Shown here piece after piece: positions 55,091-64,000 of a stretch of DNA of 64,000 bases. This stretch comes from Pistricoccus aurantiacus (GTDB taxonomy: Bacteria > Pseudomonadota > Gammaproteobacteria > Pseudomonadales > Halomonadaceae): NCBI RefSeq assembly GCF_007954585.1, contig NZ_CP042382.1, forward strand, positions 2,852,001 through 2,916,000, written 5' to 3'. The notes under the pieces are model-generated. The model saw nothing but the letters and a program-made list of their open reading frames with translations. It ran no database searches and had not been told where the DNA came from. Numbering within the stretch: the first letter of the stretch is position 1; each line of letters begins with the position of its first letter. The translations under genes and the position numbers were made by a program.

Positions 55091-55612
55091 TCATCTAGCG
55101 CGACTCTTTCGAAGCGTTGCATGGTCGTCGATGGCCGCATTGGCCAACTCGTCCGCTCGCTCGTTGCCGGGATGGCCGCTATGTCCTTTGACCCAGTGCC
55201 AGTCGATACGATGGCGTCTTGTCTGCGCCAGCAGCGCCTGCCAGAGTTCCGCATTCTTGACCGGCTGTCGCGACGCGGTCTTCCAGCCGCGCTTCTGCCA
55301 GCTGTGAATCCACTCGGTAATCCCTTTACGCAGGTATTGAGAATCCGTCCATAGCGCCACATCGCAAGCTCGAGTCAAGGCTTTCAGCGCCATGATCGCT
55401 GCCATCAGCTCCATGCGGTTGTTGGTCGTGTCGGCCTCGAAGCCGTTCAGCGCCTTTTGGTGATCACCGCTTTGCATGATCGCCCCCCAACCGCCAGGGC
55501 CGGGGTTGCCGCGACAGGCGCCGTCGGTGTAGATCGTCACCTTGGGCAGCGGCTTGCGGGTTGGCGCTTCGCCGGAGAGTGTACTGGGGGATGATGTCTT
55601 GTCGTCAGTCAA
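55091..55612 (-). CDS. rnhA: Ribonuclease HI
   Basis: A 173-residue RNase HI degrading RNA in RNA-DNA hybrids. Catalytic residues are in [33 protein letters not shown] and [16 protein letters not shown]. The start is taken as TTG 55612 because AAGGA lies six bases before it. It overlaps the last codons of the methyltransferase gene, so translation is coupled. An upstream in-frame ATG at 55666 would add 18 residues absent from typical family members. Confidence 0.92.
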   Translation of the reverse strand: MTDDKTSSPSTLSGEAPTRKPLPKVTIYTDGACRGNPGPGGWGAIMQSGDHQKALNGFEADTTNNRMELMAAIMALKALTRACDVALWTDSQYLRKGITEWIHSWQKRGWKTASRQPVKNAELWQALLAQTRRHRIDWHWVKGHSGHPGNERADELANAAIDDHATLRKSRAR

Positions 55613-56402
55613 CCTGAGTCCTTTTCGAGTCGCCGGCGCCGGAACGCGAATGATCAAGCCGTGCAACCTGGCGAGTTCTTGCCAAGGAAGTATTGGTCAG
55701 AGGCGCGACCAGGCCGATGCGGGGTTTATCCACCTGTATCGGCTGCGCTCGACGGCGCGCCTGGATCATGAAAGCATCTCCCCAGGGCAGGTTGTAACGC
55801 CTTCCCAGGGTCTCCAGTACGCTGTTGCGAGGTAGCCTGCCGGGCAGACGAAAACCGCAATAGTCTACGCGCTCGATCTCGAAATCCACAAATGCCAGCC
55901 AGTCCCTGAGCCTGCCCGGCGTACGCCAATGTCCGCGCCAGGGCAGGCGTCCGCGCCGCGCCGGCCAGAGCCGAGACCATCCGGAACAGCCCAGCGGCCC
56001 CCAGCCGAAGATGATCAGTCGCCCATTGTGGGCGGTCACCCGAGCGGACTCCTGAAGCACGTGATGGGGATGCGCCACCACTTCAAGCAGATGATGAACA
56101 ATCACCAACTGCAGGGATTCATCCGGCAGCGGCAGTTGATGAGGTAGACATACCAGGGTTTCCTTTCGCAGCGCCAGTTCCCGAGTGGGTGCCCAGCTCA
56201 TGGCGTGGCGAATCGGGCACATGTCGGCGATGCGCTCCCCCAGCCCGAGTTCAAGGCTATGAGCGCCAAAAAGCCGTTCGCAGACCGGCCCCAGACAGGC
56301 CTGTTCCGCCTGGCGCTGTGCCTGCCCCGCGGGAGACGACCAGTAAAGTCGTCCTTCGTTGACCTGCCGCGTCAGCCATAAAGGCGATTGTGAATTTGAC
56401 AC
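55605..56402 (-). CDS. Class I SAM-dependent methyltransferase
   Basis: A 265-residue methyltransferase-like protein. The fold is suggested by [10 protein letters not shown] in the usual motif I place and by [33 protein letters not shown] (motif II-III region). The glycine-rich loop is weak, as in the family often found divergent from gloB and next to rnhA-dnaQ in gammaproteobacteria. The substrate is unknown. It is divergent from gloB across a gap of about 57 bases. Confidence 0.83.
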   Translation of the reverse strand: MSNSQSPLWLTRQVNEGRLYWSSPAGQAQRQAEQACLGPVCERLFGAHSLELGLGERIADMCPIRHAMSWAPTRELALRKETLVCLPHQLPLPDESLQLVIVHHLLEVVAHPHHVLQESARVTAHNGRLIIFGWGPLGCSGWSRLWPARRGRLPWRGHWRTPGRLRDWLAFVDFEIERVDYCGFRLPGRLPRNSVLETLGRRYNLPWGDAFMIQARRRAQPIQVDKPRIGLVAPLTNTSLARTRQVARLDHSRSGAGDSKRTQVD

Positions 56403-56459
56403 GCTTCGGCAATGCCTCCAAAGTGTCGGATTTTACGGACTCGTCCCGAGGTCAAGCCC

Positions 56460-57260
56460 ATGCTGAGCGTGACGCCGATCCCCGCTTTCAGCGACAACTA
56501 TATCTGGCTGCTTCGCCAGGATGCCAACAGTAACACCGATGCCAATGGTCAGCCTGCGGACATTCACGTCGCCGTGGTGGACCCCGGCGATGCGGAACCG
56601 GTCATCGAACTGCTTGAACGCGACGGCTTGACCCTGGATAGCATCCTCATTACCCATCATCATCACGATCATACCGGTGGCCTGGCGGAACTGATCAAGC
56701 GCTACCGGCCCCGGGTGTTTGGCCCGCACAATCCCGGCATCAAAGGTATCGACGAGCGCCTGAAAGACGGTGACGAATGTCGAATACTGGGAAGACGTTT
56801 CGAGGTTTTCGAAGTTCCCGGTCATACCCTGGATCATATCGCGTTTTACTCGGCGGGTGTGCCGCCACTGCTGTTCTGTGGCGACACCTTGTTCTGCGCC
56901 GGCTGTGGCCGACTCTTCGAAGGCAGCCCCGAACAGATGCATGCTTCTCTATCGCGGCTTGCCCGGTTACCGGCTGACACCCTGGTGTTCGCCGCTCATG
57001 AATACACCTTGGCCAACCTGCGTTTCGCCAAGGCCGCGGATCCCCAGAATACGCAAATCGATCAATTTCACGACGAATGTCAGCGGGCTCGAGAACTGGA
57101 TCGTCCGACCCTGCCCAGTACCATCCAGCGTGAACTTGCCATCAACCCGTTCCTGCGCAGCGACCGGCCCGAGGTTCAACGGGCAGCGTCTCGCCAGGGT
57201 GACACCGACTCGGCACAAGCTACCTTCGCAACATTGCGCGCCTGGAAGGACAACTTCTGA
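56460..57260 (+). CDS. gloB: Hydroxyacylglutathione hydrolase (glyoxalase II)
   Basis: A 266-residue metallo-beta-lactamase-fold enzyme that hydrolyses S-lactoylglutathione. Metal motif ITHHHHDHTGG, then VFEVPGHTLDHIAFY, LFCGDTLFCAGCGRLFEG and the C-terminal HEYTLANLRFA with LPSTIQRELAINPFLR are typical. The start ATG 56460 has GAGG eight bases upstream. Family length is normal. Confidence 0.95.
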   Translation: MLSVTPIPAFSDNYIWLLRQDANSNTDANGQPADIHVAVVDPGDAEPVIELLERDGLTLDSILITHHHHDHTGGLAELIKRYRPRVFGPHNPGIKGIDERLKDGDECRILGRRFEVFEVPGHTLDHIAFYSAGVPPLLFCGDTLFCAGCGRLFEGSPEQMHASLSRLARLPADTLVFAAHEYTLANLRFAKAADPQNTQIDQFHDECQRARELDRPTLPSTIQRELAINPFLRSDRPEVQRAASRQGDTDSAQATFATLRAWKDNF

Positions 57261-57276
57261 TCACGACACTCCTTTT

Positions 57277-58539
57277 ATGACCACATACCGAACCACTCGC
57301 CGCTTGATCGTATCATTAGCCGGCGGTATCACCGTGACCTCCCTTGGCCTGGCCGCGATGAGCGCCCATGCGGATCGCTTGCCCAGTGCCTATCCAACGT
57401 CCAGCAGTATGCTGTCCATGAACGCGACGGCACTGCCGTCCGCCGAGAATCGTCTTGTGGATCGTCTCCTGGCGGGAGATCATCATTTCTGGGATGCCCT
57501 GGATTTGACCCCCGCGGAGCCGACTCGGGTCTGGGATCGATTGCGAGACAGCTTCGCCTGGCAGGATGAAATCGACCGTCCTCGGGTACGCAAGTGGATC
57601 GAGTATTACCGCAAGAGCCCGCACGACATCGTCGAGATCGCCGAGCGCGCTCGGCCCTGGCTGCACTGGATCACCGATCAGCTCGAAGCTCGAGGGCTGC
57701 CGGGAGAAATCGCCCTGCTTCCCTTCGTGGAAAGTGCCTTCAAGACCAGCGCCCGCAACATAAGCGGCGCCACCGGGCTCTGGCAGCTGATGCCCCGCAC
57801 CGGAAAAGCCTTGGGACTCAGGCTCGATCGCGGCTATGACGGACGTCTGGACGTGGTGACCTCGACCCGGGCGGCGCTGGACTACATCGAACAGCAGGCG
57901 GAGCAGTGGTATCGCGGTGATCTGGCGCTGTCCCTGGCGGCCTACAATGCGGGCGCCGGGCGCGTCAACCGCTCGCTGCGCGCCGCCGCTCGGGCCGGCA
58001 AACCCAAGGATTACTGGCATTTGCGCCTGCCTCGGGAAACCATGAACTACGTTCCCAAGCTGCTGGCGATTTCCGCCATCATCGCCGACCCGAAGCGTTA
58101 TGCGGTCAACCTGCCCGCCATCGAGGATTCTCCCGCCTTCGCCCAGGTGCCCTTGAACGCACCGCTTAGCCTGGCGCAAGCCGCCGCCTTGGCGGATGTC
58201 AGTCGCAGCGAGCTTGAGATGCTCAATCCTGGCCTGCTCAACAATCGCGCGGATCCCCGTCAGATAGCGTCTCTTCTTGTTCCGGTGGATAGCGAAGCCG
58301 CCCTGCTGGCGGGGCTCGACCGTCTCGAATCGGATCCGGGAAGCGCGGCGACATTGGCGTCGAATGATAGCGGACGGCGCTATCGGGTGCGCCGAGGCGA
58401 TAGCCTTTCCTTGATCGCCCAGCGTCATGGGGTGACCCTGGCCTCCCTGCGTCGCCACAACTCGCTGGCCGGGGATACGATTCACGCCGGCCAGACCCTG
58501 CACATTCCGCAAACGCCGGTGCTGGCTTCCAGCGGCTAG
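57277..58539 (+). CDS. mltD: Membrane-bound lytic murein transglycosylase D, one LysM
   Basis: A 420-residue periplasmic lytic transglycosylase. A signal peptide (about 1-32, SAHA) is followed by the SLT domain (about 140-280) with the catalytic Glu in LLPFVESAFKTSA and motifs ATGLWQLMPRTGKALGL and LSLAAYNAGAGRVN. A single LysM domain ends the protein (RYRVRRGDSLSLIAQRHGV). E. coli MltD has two LysM domains and a lipobox; neither the second LysM nor a lipobox is seen here. It cleaves peptidoglycan. Confidence 0.92.
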   Translation: MTTYRTTRRLIVSLAGGITVTSLGLAAMSAHADRLPSAYPTSSSMLSMNATALPSAENRLVDRLLAGDHHFWDALDLTPAEPTRVWDRLRDSFAWQDEIDRPRVRKWIEYYRKSPHDIVEIAERARPWLHWITDQLEARGLPGEIALLPFVESAFKTSARNISGATGLWQLMPRTGKALGLRLDRGYDGRLDVVTSTRAALDYIEQQAEQWYRGDLALSLAAYNAGAGRVNRSLRAAARAGKPKDYWHLRLPRETMNYVPKLLAISAIIADPKRYAVNLPAIEDSPAFAQVPLNAPLSLAQAAALADVSRSELEMLNPGLLNNRADPRQIASLLVPVDSEAALLAGLDRLESDPGSAATLASNDSGRRYRVRRGDSLSLIAQRHGVTLASLRRHNSLAGDTIHAGQTLHIPQTPVLASSG

Positions 58540-58619
58540 GCGTCAAAAGGATATTTACAAGCGCTGCCGGGGCTGACAACGTAAGAGTTTTCGCTATCTG
58601 TGTTCAAGGAAGCCCGTCA

Positions 58620-60551
58620 ATGTCTCACGCTGCTCGGCGGCGCGATCAGCGCGCCATCATTGGCCTGAATTCGCTATCGATCCTGCCCGGAACCTCGTCG
58701 GGCCGTCGCGGCATGCTTTTTCTGGCGAGTCTTCTGCTGGCGTATCTTGTGCTTTGTGGATCGAGCCGCGACGCCTTCGCCGAGGAAGAATCGGGGGGAA
58801 CCGTGTCCACGGTACAGGGCCTGGCGTTGTACGGCGAGCCGGCGCTGAGCGAGGATTTCACGCACTTCCCCTACGTCAATCCGCAGGCACCCAAGGGCGG
58901 CAGCCTGGCTCGCGCCGCCATCGGCAGTTTCGATTCCACCAATCCCTTCATCATTCGCGGTACGCCGGCAACCGGCTTGACGCAGATCTACGACACCCTC
59001 ATGGAAACCAACCCGGACGAGCCCTTTTCCCAGTATGGGCTTCTCGCCAAGGGCGTTCGCCTGGATCCGAAACGGCGCTGGATGGAATTCGACCTGAATT
59101 CCGAGGCGCGCTTTCACGATGGCAAGCCGGTCACCGCCCAGGACGTGGTGTTCAGTTTCGAGATCCTGCGGGACAAGGGCCAGCCCTTCTACGCCGCCTA
59201 CTACGCGGACGTCACCGCGGTCAAGGCGCTGAACAAGAAGACGGTGCGCTTCGAATTCGCCGAATCCAACTCCCGGGAACTGCCGCTGATCCTTGGCCAG
59301 CTGCCGATTCTGCCCAGGCATTACTGGCAGGAGAGGGATTTCAGCGCCACCACCCTGGACAAGCTTCTGGGCAGCGGCCCTTACCGCATCGCCGAGGTAC
59401 AGCCTGGGCGGCGTATCGTCTATCAGCGGGTCGAGGATTACTGGGGCAAGGATCTGCCGGTCAAGCAGGGACGCCACAACATCGATCGGTTGATCTTCGA
59501 TTACTACCGAGATCAGACCGTGGCCCTGGAAGCCTTCAAGGCCGGCAACCTGGATTTTCGCCTTGAGACCAGCGCCCGCCAATGGGCCACGGCCTACGAC
59601 TTCCCCGCCGCGAAGGAGGGCTTCGTCAAGAAGCTCGAGGTGCCGGACGGCCAGCCCGCGGGCATGCAGGCCTACGTCATCAACCTGCGCCGCGACAAGT
59701 TCCAGGACGTGCGAGTCCGCGAAGCCTTGAACCTGGCTTTCGACTTCCCCTGGCTCAACAAGAAGCTCTTCTACGACGCCTACGAGCGCACCCATAGCTT
59801 CTTCGAGAACTCCGAGATGGCCGCCCAAGGCCTGCCCTCCGAAGCAGAATTGGAACTGCTCGAACCCTACCGCGATCAGTTGCCGGAGCGTGTCTTTACT
59901 GAGCCACTGCCCATCGAGCACCCGGAGGAACTGCGTCCGCGCCTGGCGGAAGCGCTGAACCTGCTGCAGGAAGCGGGCTATGTGGTGCGCAACGGCAAGA
60001 TGGTCAATACCGAAACCGGCGAGCCCCTGAGCCTGGAAGTGCTGCTTTACGATACCCAGTTCGAACGGGTGGTGCAGCCGCTGCTGCGCAACCTTTCGCG
60101 CCTGGGCATCGACGGCAAGATTCGCGTGGTGGACGTCAATCAGTATCTCAACCGTCTGCGCAAGTTCGATTTCGACATGATCGTCGGCGGTTTTCCCCAG
60201 TCCAACAATCCGGGCAACGAGCAGCGGGAATTCTGGACCAGCGCCTACGCTCACCAGCCCCAGAGTCGCAATCTGATCGGCCTGGAGAATCCGGTGGTGG
60301 ACGAACTGGTGGAGAAGCTCATCCGTGCGGACAGCCGTGAGGAACTGGACACCGCCGCGCACGCCCTGGACCGGGTGCTGCGCCACGGCTTCTACGTGAT
60401 TCCCCAGTGGCATCTGGCGGCGACCCGTATCGCCCTGTGGGATCTCTACGGCTATCCCCAGCCGCATCCGGAGTACAATCTGGATCTCGAGGCCTGGTGG
60501 GTCGATCCCGAGCGGGCCAGGGAAATTCGCCCACGCCAGCGCGGCGATTGA
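58620..60551 (+). CDS. yejA: YejA-type peptide/microcin C ABC transporter binding protein
   Basis: A 643-residue SBP_bac_5 protein. An unusually long N-terminal stretch (about 30 residues) precedes the hydrophobic signal (MLFLASLLLAYLVLCGSS, about 32-50). The mature part shows FTHFPYVNPQAPKGGSLARAAIGSFDSTNPFI and the pattern of YejA binders. A later start at Met32 would make a normal signal peptide and is possible. It lies first in yejA-yejB-yejE-yejF, which imports oligopeptides and, where present, microcin C. Confidence 0.92.
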   Translation: MSHAARRRDQRAIIGLNSLSILPGTSSGRRGMLFLASLLLAYLVLCGSSRDAFAEEESGGTVSTVQGLALYGEPALSEDFTHFPYVNPQAPKGGSLARAAIGSFDSTNPFIIRGTPATGLTQIYDTLMETNPDEPFSQYGLLAKGVRLDPKRRWMEFDLNSEARFHDGKPVTAQDVVFSFEILRDKGQPFYAAYYADVTAVKALNKKTVRFEFAESNSRELPLILGQLPILPRHYWQERDFSATTLDKLLGSGPYRIAEVQPGRRIVYQRVEDYWGKDLPVKQGRHNIDRLIFDYYRDQTVALEAFKAGNLDFRLETSARQWATAYDFPAAKEGFVKKLEVPDGQPAGMQAYVINLRRDKFQDVRVREALNLAFDFPWLNKKLFYDAYERTHSFFENSEMAAQGLPSEAELELLEPYRDQLPERVFTEPLPIEHPEELRPRLAEALNLLQEAGYVVRNGKMVNTETGEPLSLEVLLYDTQFERVVQPLLRNLSRLGIDGKIRVVDVNQYLNRLRKFDFDMIVGGFPQSNNPGNEQREFWTSAYAHQPQSRNLIGLENPVVDELVEKLIRADSREELDTAAHALDRVLRHGFYVIPQWHLAATRIALWDLYGYPQPHPEYNLDLEAWWVDPERAREIRPRQRGD

Positions 60552-60616
60552 CCGGCAGCGCTTTTACCGATCTTCGTATCCACGGGTACGTCGTCTAGCC
60601 GTTGAAGGGAGCTTGT

Positions 60617-61687
60617 GTGGCCGCCTACGTTCTGCGTCGCCTGTTGCTGATGATACCTACGCTACTGGGCATCATGCTGCTCAATTTCATCATCGTGCAG
60701 GCCGCTCCAGGCGGGCCCATCGATCAGATGCTGGCACGTTTTCAGGGCATGGACAGCGGCGCCAGCACCCGCCTGGATGGCGGCGGTGGCGATCGCGTTC
60801 AGGGGGAATCCCGCGGGTCGCGTGGCGTTGAAGAACGTTTCATCGCCCAGCTCGAGACCCAGTTCGGTTTCGACAAGCCCCCTCACGAGCGCTTCCTGGA
60901 AATGGTCAAGGATTACGCCACCTTCGATTTCGGCAAGAGCTTCTTTCGCGACCGCCCGGTGGTGGACCTGATGATCGAGCGTCTGCCGGTATCGATTTCC
61001 CTGGGGCTCTGGACCACCCTGCTGGTCTATCTGATCTCGATTCCGCTGGGCATACGCAAGGCGCTGCGCCACGGGTCGCCTTTCGATGTCTGGACCTCCG
61101 GACTGGTGATCGTCGGCTACGCGATCCCGGGGTTTCTGTTCGCCATCCTGCTGATCGTGGTATTTGCCGGCGGCAGCTATTTCGACGTCTTCCCGCTGCG
61201 CGGACTGACCTCACCGAACTTCAGCGAGCTTTCCGCCTGGGGCAAGGTCACGGACTACTTCTGGCATATCACCCTTCCCGTGCTGGCGCTTGCCATCGGC
61301 AGTTTCGCCACCCTGACCATGCTGACCAAGAACAGCTTTCTCGACGAGATTCATAAGCAGTACGTGCTGACCGCCCGGGCCAAGGGCGCCAGCGATCAAA
61401 GGGTGCTGTACGGCCACGTGTTTCGCAACGCCATGCTGATCATCATCGCCGGGCTGCCGTCCGCGCTGATCGGCATCTTCTTCACCGGATCGCTGCTGAT
61501 CGAGGTGATCTTTTCTCTGGACGGCCTGGGCCTCTTGGGATTCGAGGCGGTGATGCAGCGAGACTATCCGATCATCTTCGGTACCCTGTACCTGTATACC
61601 CTGATCGGGTTGATCCTGAAGCTGATCTCGGATCTGACCTACGTGTGGGTGGACCCGCGTATCGACTTCGCGACCCGGGAGGCCTGA
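60617..61687 (+). CDS. yejB: YejB-type ABC transporter permease
   Basis: A 356-residue permease with about six helices. It has the YejB-specific hydrophilic insert after helix 1 (about residues 35-90), and the EAA loop [23 protein letters not shown]. The start is GTG 60617, with GGGAG five bases upstream, giving [19 protein letters not shown]. It is followed three bases later by the next permease. Confidence 0.93.
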   Translation: MAAYVLRRLLLMIPTLLGIMLLNFIIVQAAPGGPIDQMLARFQGMDSGASTRLDGGGGDRVQGESRGSRGVEERFIAQLETQFGFDKPPHERFLEMVKDYATFDFGKSFFRDRPVVDLMIERLPVSISLGLWTTLLVYLISIPLGIRKALRHGSPFDVWTSGLVIVGYAIPGFLFAILLIVVFAGGSYFDVFPLRGLTSPNFSELSAWGKVTDYFWHITLPVLALAIGSFATLTMLTKNSFLDEIHKQYVLTARAKGASDQRVLYGHVFRNAMLIIIAGLPSALIGIFFTGSLLIEVIFSLDGLGLLGFEAVMQRDYPIIFGTLYLYTLIGLILKLISDLTYVWVDPRIDFATREA

Positions 61688-61690
61688 TCG

Positions 61691-62818
61691 ATGCTGTCTC
61701 GTCTCGTTTCAGGGTTTTCACCCATCACTCGCCGTCGCCTGAAGATCTTTCATGACAATCGCCGGGCCTGGTGGTCGCTGTGGGTGTTCCTGGTGCTGTT
61801 CGTGCTCAGCCTGGGGGCGGAGCTGATCGCCAACGACAAGCCGCTGGTGATGCGCTATCAAGGGCAGTGGTACGCGCCGCTATTCATCGATTATCCGGAG
61901 ACTACCTTCGGCGGTTTCCTGCCGACGAGCACGGACTATCGCGACCCTTACGTTCGAGAGGAAATCGAAGCCGAGGGCTGGATGCTCTGGCCTTTGATCC
62001 CCTACGACTATCAGACCCTGGACATGAGCCTGGATAGCCCCGCCCCTTCCGCGCCGGATCCGCATCACTGGCTGGGTACCGACGATCAGGGCCGTGACGT
62101 GCTGGCCCGGGTCATCTACGGCTTTCGCCTGAGCGTGGTATTCGCCCTGGTATTGACCATCGGCTCGCTGATGCTTGGGGTGCTGTTCGGCGGCGTTCAG
62201 GGCTATTTCGGCGGCAAGACGGACCTGATCGGTCAGCGGCTCAGCGAAATCTGGTCCGGACTGCCGGTGCTGTTCCTGCTGATCATCCTGGCAAGCCTGG
62301 TGCAGCCCAACCTGTGGTGGTTGCTGGGCATCATGCTGCTGTTTTCCTGGCTGGGACTGGTGGACGTGGTGCGGGCGGAATTCCTGCGCGCCCGCAACCT
62401 GGAATACGTCCGCGCCGCCAAGGCGCTCGGGCTGCCGTCTCGGCTGATCATGTGGCGCCATGTGCTGCCCAACGCGATGGTCGCCACCCTGACCTTCATT
62501 CCTTTTCTGTTCACCGGTGCCATCACCACCCTGACCGCCCTGGACTTCCTCGGTTTCGGCCTGCCGCCGGGCTCGCCTTCTCTCGGGGAACTGGTCGCCC
62601 AGGGCAAGAACAACCTTCAGGCGCCCTGGCTCGGCATTACCGCCTTCATCAGCCTGTCGCTAATGCTGTCGCTTCTCGTCTTTATCGGCGAAGGACTCCG
62701 AGACGCCTTCGATCCGCGTCATATTCACGCCGCCGCCCGGGAAAGCGTTCCGGAACCCACCGCCATTCAAGTCACCACCCAAGCCGACGAGACGAGGAAG
62801 CCCGACCATGTGCGCTGA
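61691..62818 (+). CDS. yejE: YejE-type ABC transporter permease
   Basis: A 375-residue permease. Features are an N-terminal helix, a long periplasmic loop with FGGFLPTSTDYRDPYV (family-typical), HWLGTDDQGRDVLARVIYGFRLS, and the EAA loop VRAAKALGLPSRLIMWRHVLPNAM. GGGAGG precedes the ATG. Its last 11 bases overlap the ATPase gene. Confidence 0.93.
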   Translation: MLSRLVSGFSPITRRRLKIFHDNRRAWWSLWVFLVLFVLSLGAELIANDKPLVMRYQGQWYAPLFIDYPETTFGGFLPTSTDYRDPYVREEIEAEGWMLWPLIPYDYQTLDMSLDSPAPSAPDPHHWLGTDDQGRDVLARVIYGFRLSVVFALVLTIGSLMLGVLFGGVQGYFGGKTDLIGQRLSEIWSGLPVLFLLIILASLVQPNLWWLLGIMLLFSWLGLVDVVRAEFLRARNLEYVRAAKALGLPSRLIMWRHVLPNAMVATLTFIPFLFTGAITTLTALDFLGFGLPPGSPSLGELVAQGKNNLQAPWLGITAFISLSLMLSLLVFIGEGLRDAFDPRHIHAAARESVPEPTAIQVTTQADETRKPDHVR

Positions 62819-64000
62819 TTTCGTGCTGCGCCTCGAGCAGCTGAGCGTGGCCTTCGACGGCAAGCCGGTGGTCGAGAACCTCGATCTCGCCGTTCGCCCC
62901 GGCGAAACCCTGGCGCTGGTGGGAGAATCCGGCTCGGGAAAATCCGTGACCGCCCTGGGCGCCATGAATCTGCTGCCTCGCAACGCCCGGGTCAGCGGCA
63001 GGCGCTATCTGGAAGACACGGATCTCGCCGCGCTCAGGCCCCGAGATTGGCAGGGGCTGCTGGGTAGCCAGGTGGGTTTCATCTTTCAGGAACCCATGAC
63101 CTCGCTCAATCCGCTGCATACGGTGGCCAAGCAGATCATGGAAACCCTGCGCCTGCATCAAGGACTCTCGGGACGAGCGGCACGCGCTCGGGCCCGGGAG
63201 CTTCTCGAGCAGGTCAAGCTACCCCGGCCAGACGAATTGCTCGATGCCTGGCCGCATCAGCTTTCCGGGGGGCAGCGCCAGCGGGTGATGATCGCCATGG
63301 CCATCGCCAACAATCCCCGACTGCTGATCGCCGATGAGCCCACCACCGCGCTGGATGTTACCGTGCAGCAGGACGTTCTCGCGCTGCTGGCGGAACTGCG
63401 GGACCGCCACCGCATGGGCATGCTGCTGATCACCCATGATCTCAACCTGGTGCGTCGCCATGCGGATCGGGTCTGCGTGCTGTATCGCGGTCGGGAACAG
63501 GAAACCGGCCCGGTGGATCGGGTCTTCGAAGCGCCGCAAAGCAATTACACCCGGGCTCTGCTGGGAGCGGAGCCCGAGGGCCAGCCCTCGCCGCTGACCC
63601 GGGAAGAGACGCTGCTGGAAACCCGGGCGCTCAGCGTAGTGTTTCAGCGCCCCAAGAAACTGTTTGCCAAACGGCCCCTGCCCTTCGAGGCGCTGGCGCC
63701 GCTATCGATACGCCTCGCCCGAGGCGAAACCCTGGGCATCGTCGGCGAATCCGGCTCCGGCAAGACCACCCTGGCCCTGGCGGCGCTGCGCCTGATGGAA
63801 AGCCGCGGTGAAATCGTCTTCGACGGCGAACATCTGGAGCGCCTGAGCGGCAACGCGCTGCGGCGCCGGCGACGGCGCTTCCAGATCGTCTTCCAGGATC
63901 CCTACGGCTCGCTTTCCCCCCGCCTGCCGGTATCCCGGATCATCAGCGAAGGGCTGCGATTTCATCAACCCCAGCTCGATGATCCCACTGTCGAACAGCG
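62808..64000 (+). CDS. yejF: YejF-type ABC transporter ATP-binding protein (partial, cut by window end)
   Basis: 397 codons are visible and the frame is still open at the right edge; a complete YejF has about 530 residues. It is a double ATPase. The first half has Walker [10 protein letters not shown]-loop [13 protein letters not shown], signature [15 protein letters not shown] and Walker [13 protein letters not shown]. The second Walker [10 protein letters not shown], starts near residue 312, and its Q-loop [13 protein letters not shown] is visible before the cut. It energises peptide import by the Yej transporter. The ATG overlaps yejE by 11 bases. Confidence 0.93.
   Translation, partial: MCADFVLRLEQLSVAFDGKPVVENLDLAVRPGETLALVGESGSGKSVTALGAMNLLPRNARVSGRRYLEDTDLAALRPRDWQGLLGSQVGFIFQEPMTSLNPLHTVAKQIMETLRLHQGLSGRAARARARELLEQVKLPRPDELLDAWPHQLSGGQRQRVMIAMAIANNPRLLIADEPTTALDVTVQQDVLALLAELRDRHRMGMLLITHDLNLVRRHADRVCVLYRGREQETGPVDRVFEAPQSNYTRALLGAEPEGQPSPLTREETLLETRALSVVFQRPKKLFAKRPLPFEALAPLSIRLARGETLGIVGESGSGKTTLALAALRLMESRGEIVFDGEHLERLSGNALRRRRRRFQIVFQDPYGSLSPRLPVSRIISEGLRFHQPQLDDPTVEQ

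Noticed and set aside
58674-60467. 597-codon open frame opposite yejA
   Set aside because: Antisense shadow of a conserved gene, with composition typical of reversed codons.

Overview
The window is a high-GC gammaproteobacterial chromosome segment. Its gene content (proVWX-type betaine uptake, tusDCBE next to yccA, a Tat-exported formate dehydrogenase with DUF3305/DUF3306 genes, yejABEF, cysI-DUF934) fits a moderately halophilic Halomonadaceae-like bacterium. The genus is an inference from gene content only.

Layout. 1-960: end of hisI, yidD, sufE. 960-6910: an accessory block. It holds an AT-richer Nramp-related transporter gene, a complete IS3-family insertion sequence (2561-3829) with 3-bp target duplication, a tyrosine recombinase whose stop codon now comes from the IS end, a DUF488 gene, an AT-rich intergenic region with TTACGT repeats, and a KfrA-like coiled-coil DNA-binding protein. 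6920-20940: housekeeping and redox genes (second-type ftsH, nfuA, metH, cysI with DUF934, smrA, wrbA, a DUF2069 gene, cytochrome c', cytochrome b561, azlCD, pdxH). 21000-24050: proVWX on the minus strand. 24170-28000: a Pat-type protein acetyltransferase divergent from a histone-deacetylase-family gene. 27990-39610: formate dehydrogenase locus (fdhD, DUF3305, DUF3306, a 4Fe-4S protein, a TorD-like chaperone, a small Tat protein, fdhA, fdhB, fdhC), followed by a DUF1244 gene, moaB and moeA for molybdenum cofactor. 39630-43080, minus strand: NUDIX, yccA, tusD-tusC-tusB-tusE, acpH. 43190-49320: DUF1206 protein, lipoprotein, tRNA-Ser(UGA), an NhaP2-like antiporter, an orphan NMT1-like binding protein, a YbfF-type hydrolase, and yhhQ behind a likely preQ1-I riboswitch. 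49430-58540: prpE-like acyl-CoA synthetase, ArsR regulator, sohB, SCP2 protein, nudC, dnaQ, rnhA, methyltransferase, gloB, mltD. 58620-64000: yejA, yejB, yejE and a yejF cut by the window end.

How the parts fit. The formate dehydrogenase operon and moaB/moeA form one molybdoenzyme block: structural subunits, FdhD sulfuration, a chaperone and cofactor synthesis. The acetyltransferase, the deacetylase-like protein and the acyl-CoA synthetase could form a reversible acylation circuit like acuABC-acsA of Bacillus. The 1-6.9 kb block is the most mobile part. Its recombinase plus KfrA-like pair recalls the TnpS/TnpT resolution module of Tn4651-type transposons, but no transposase of that family and no terminal repeats are seen here. 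Short perfect or near-perfect tandem duplications (12-22 bp) recur through the window. No CRISPR array, prophage or rRNA was seen.
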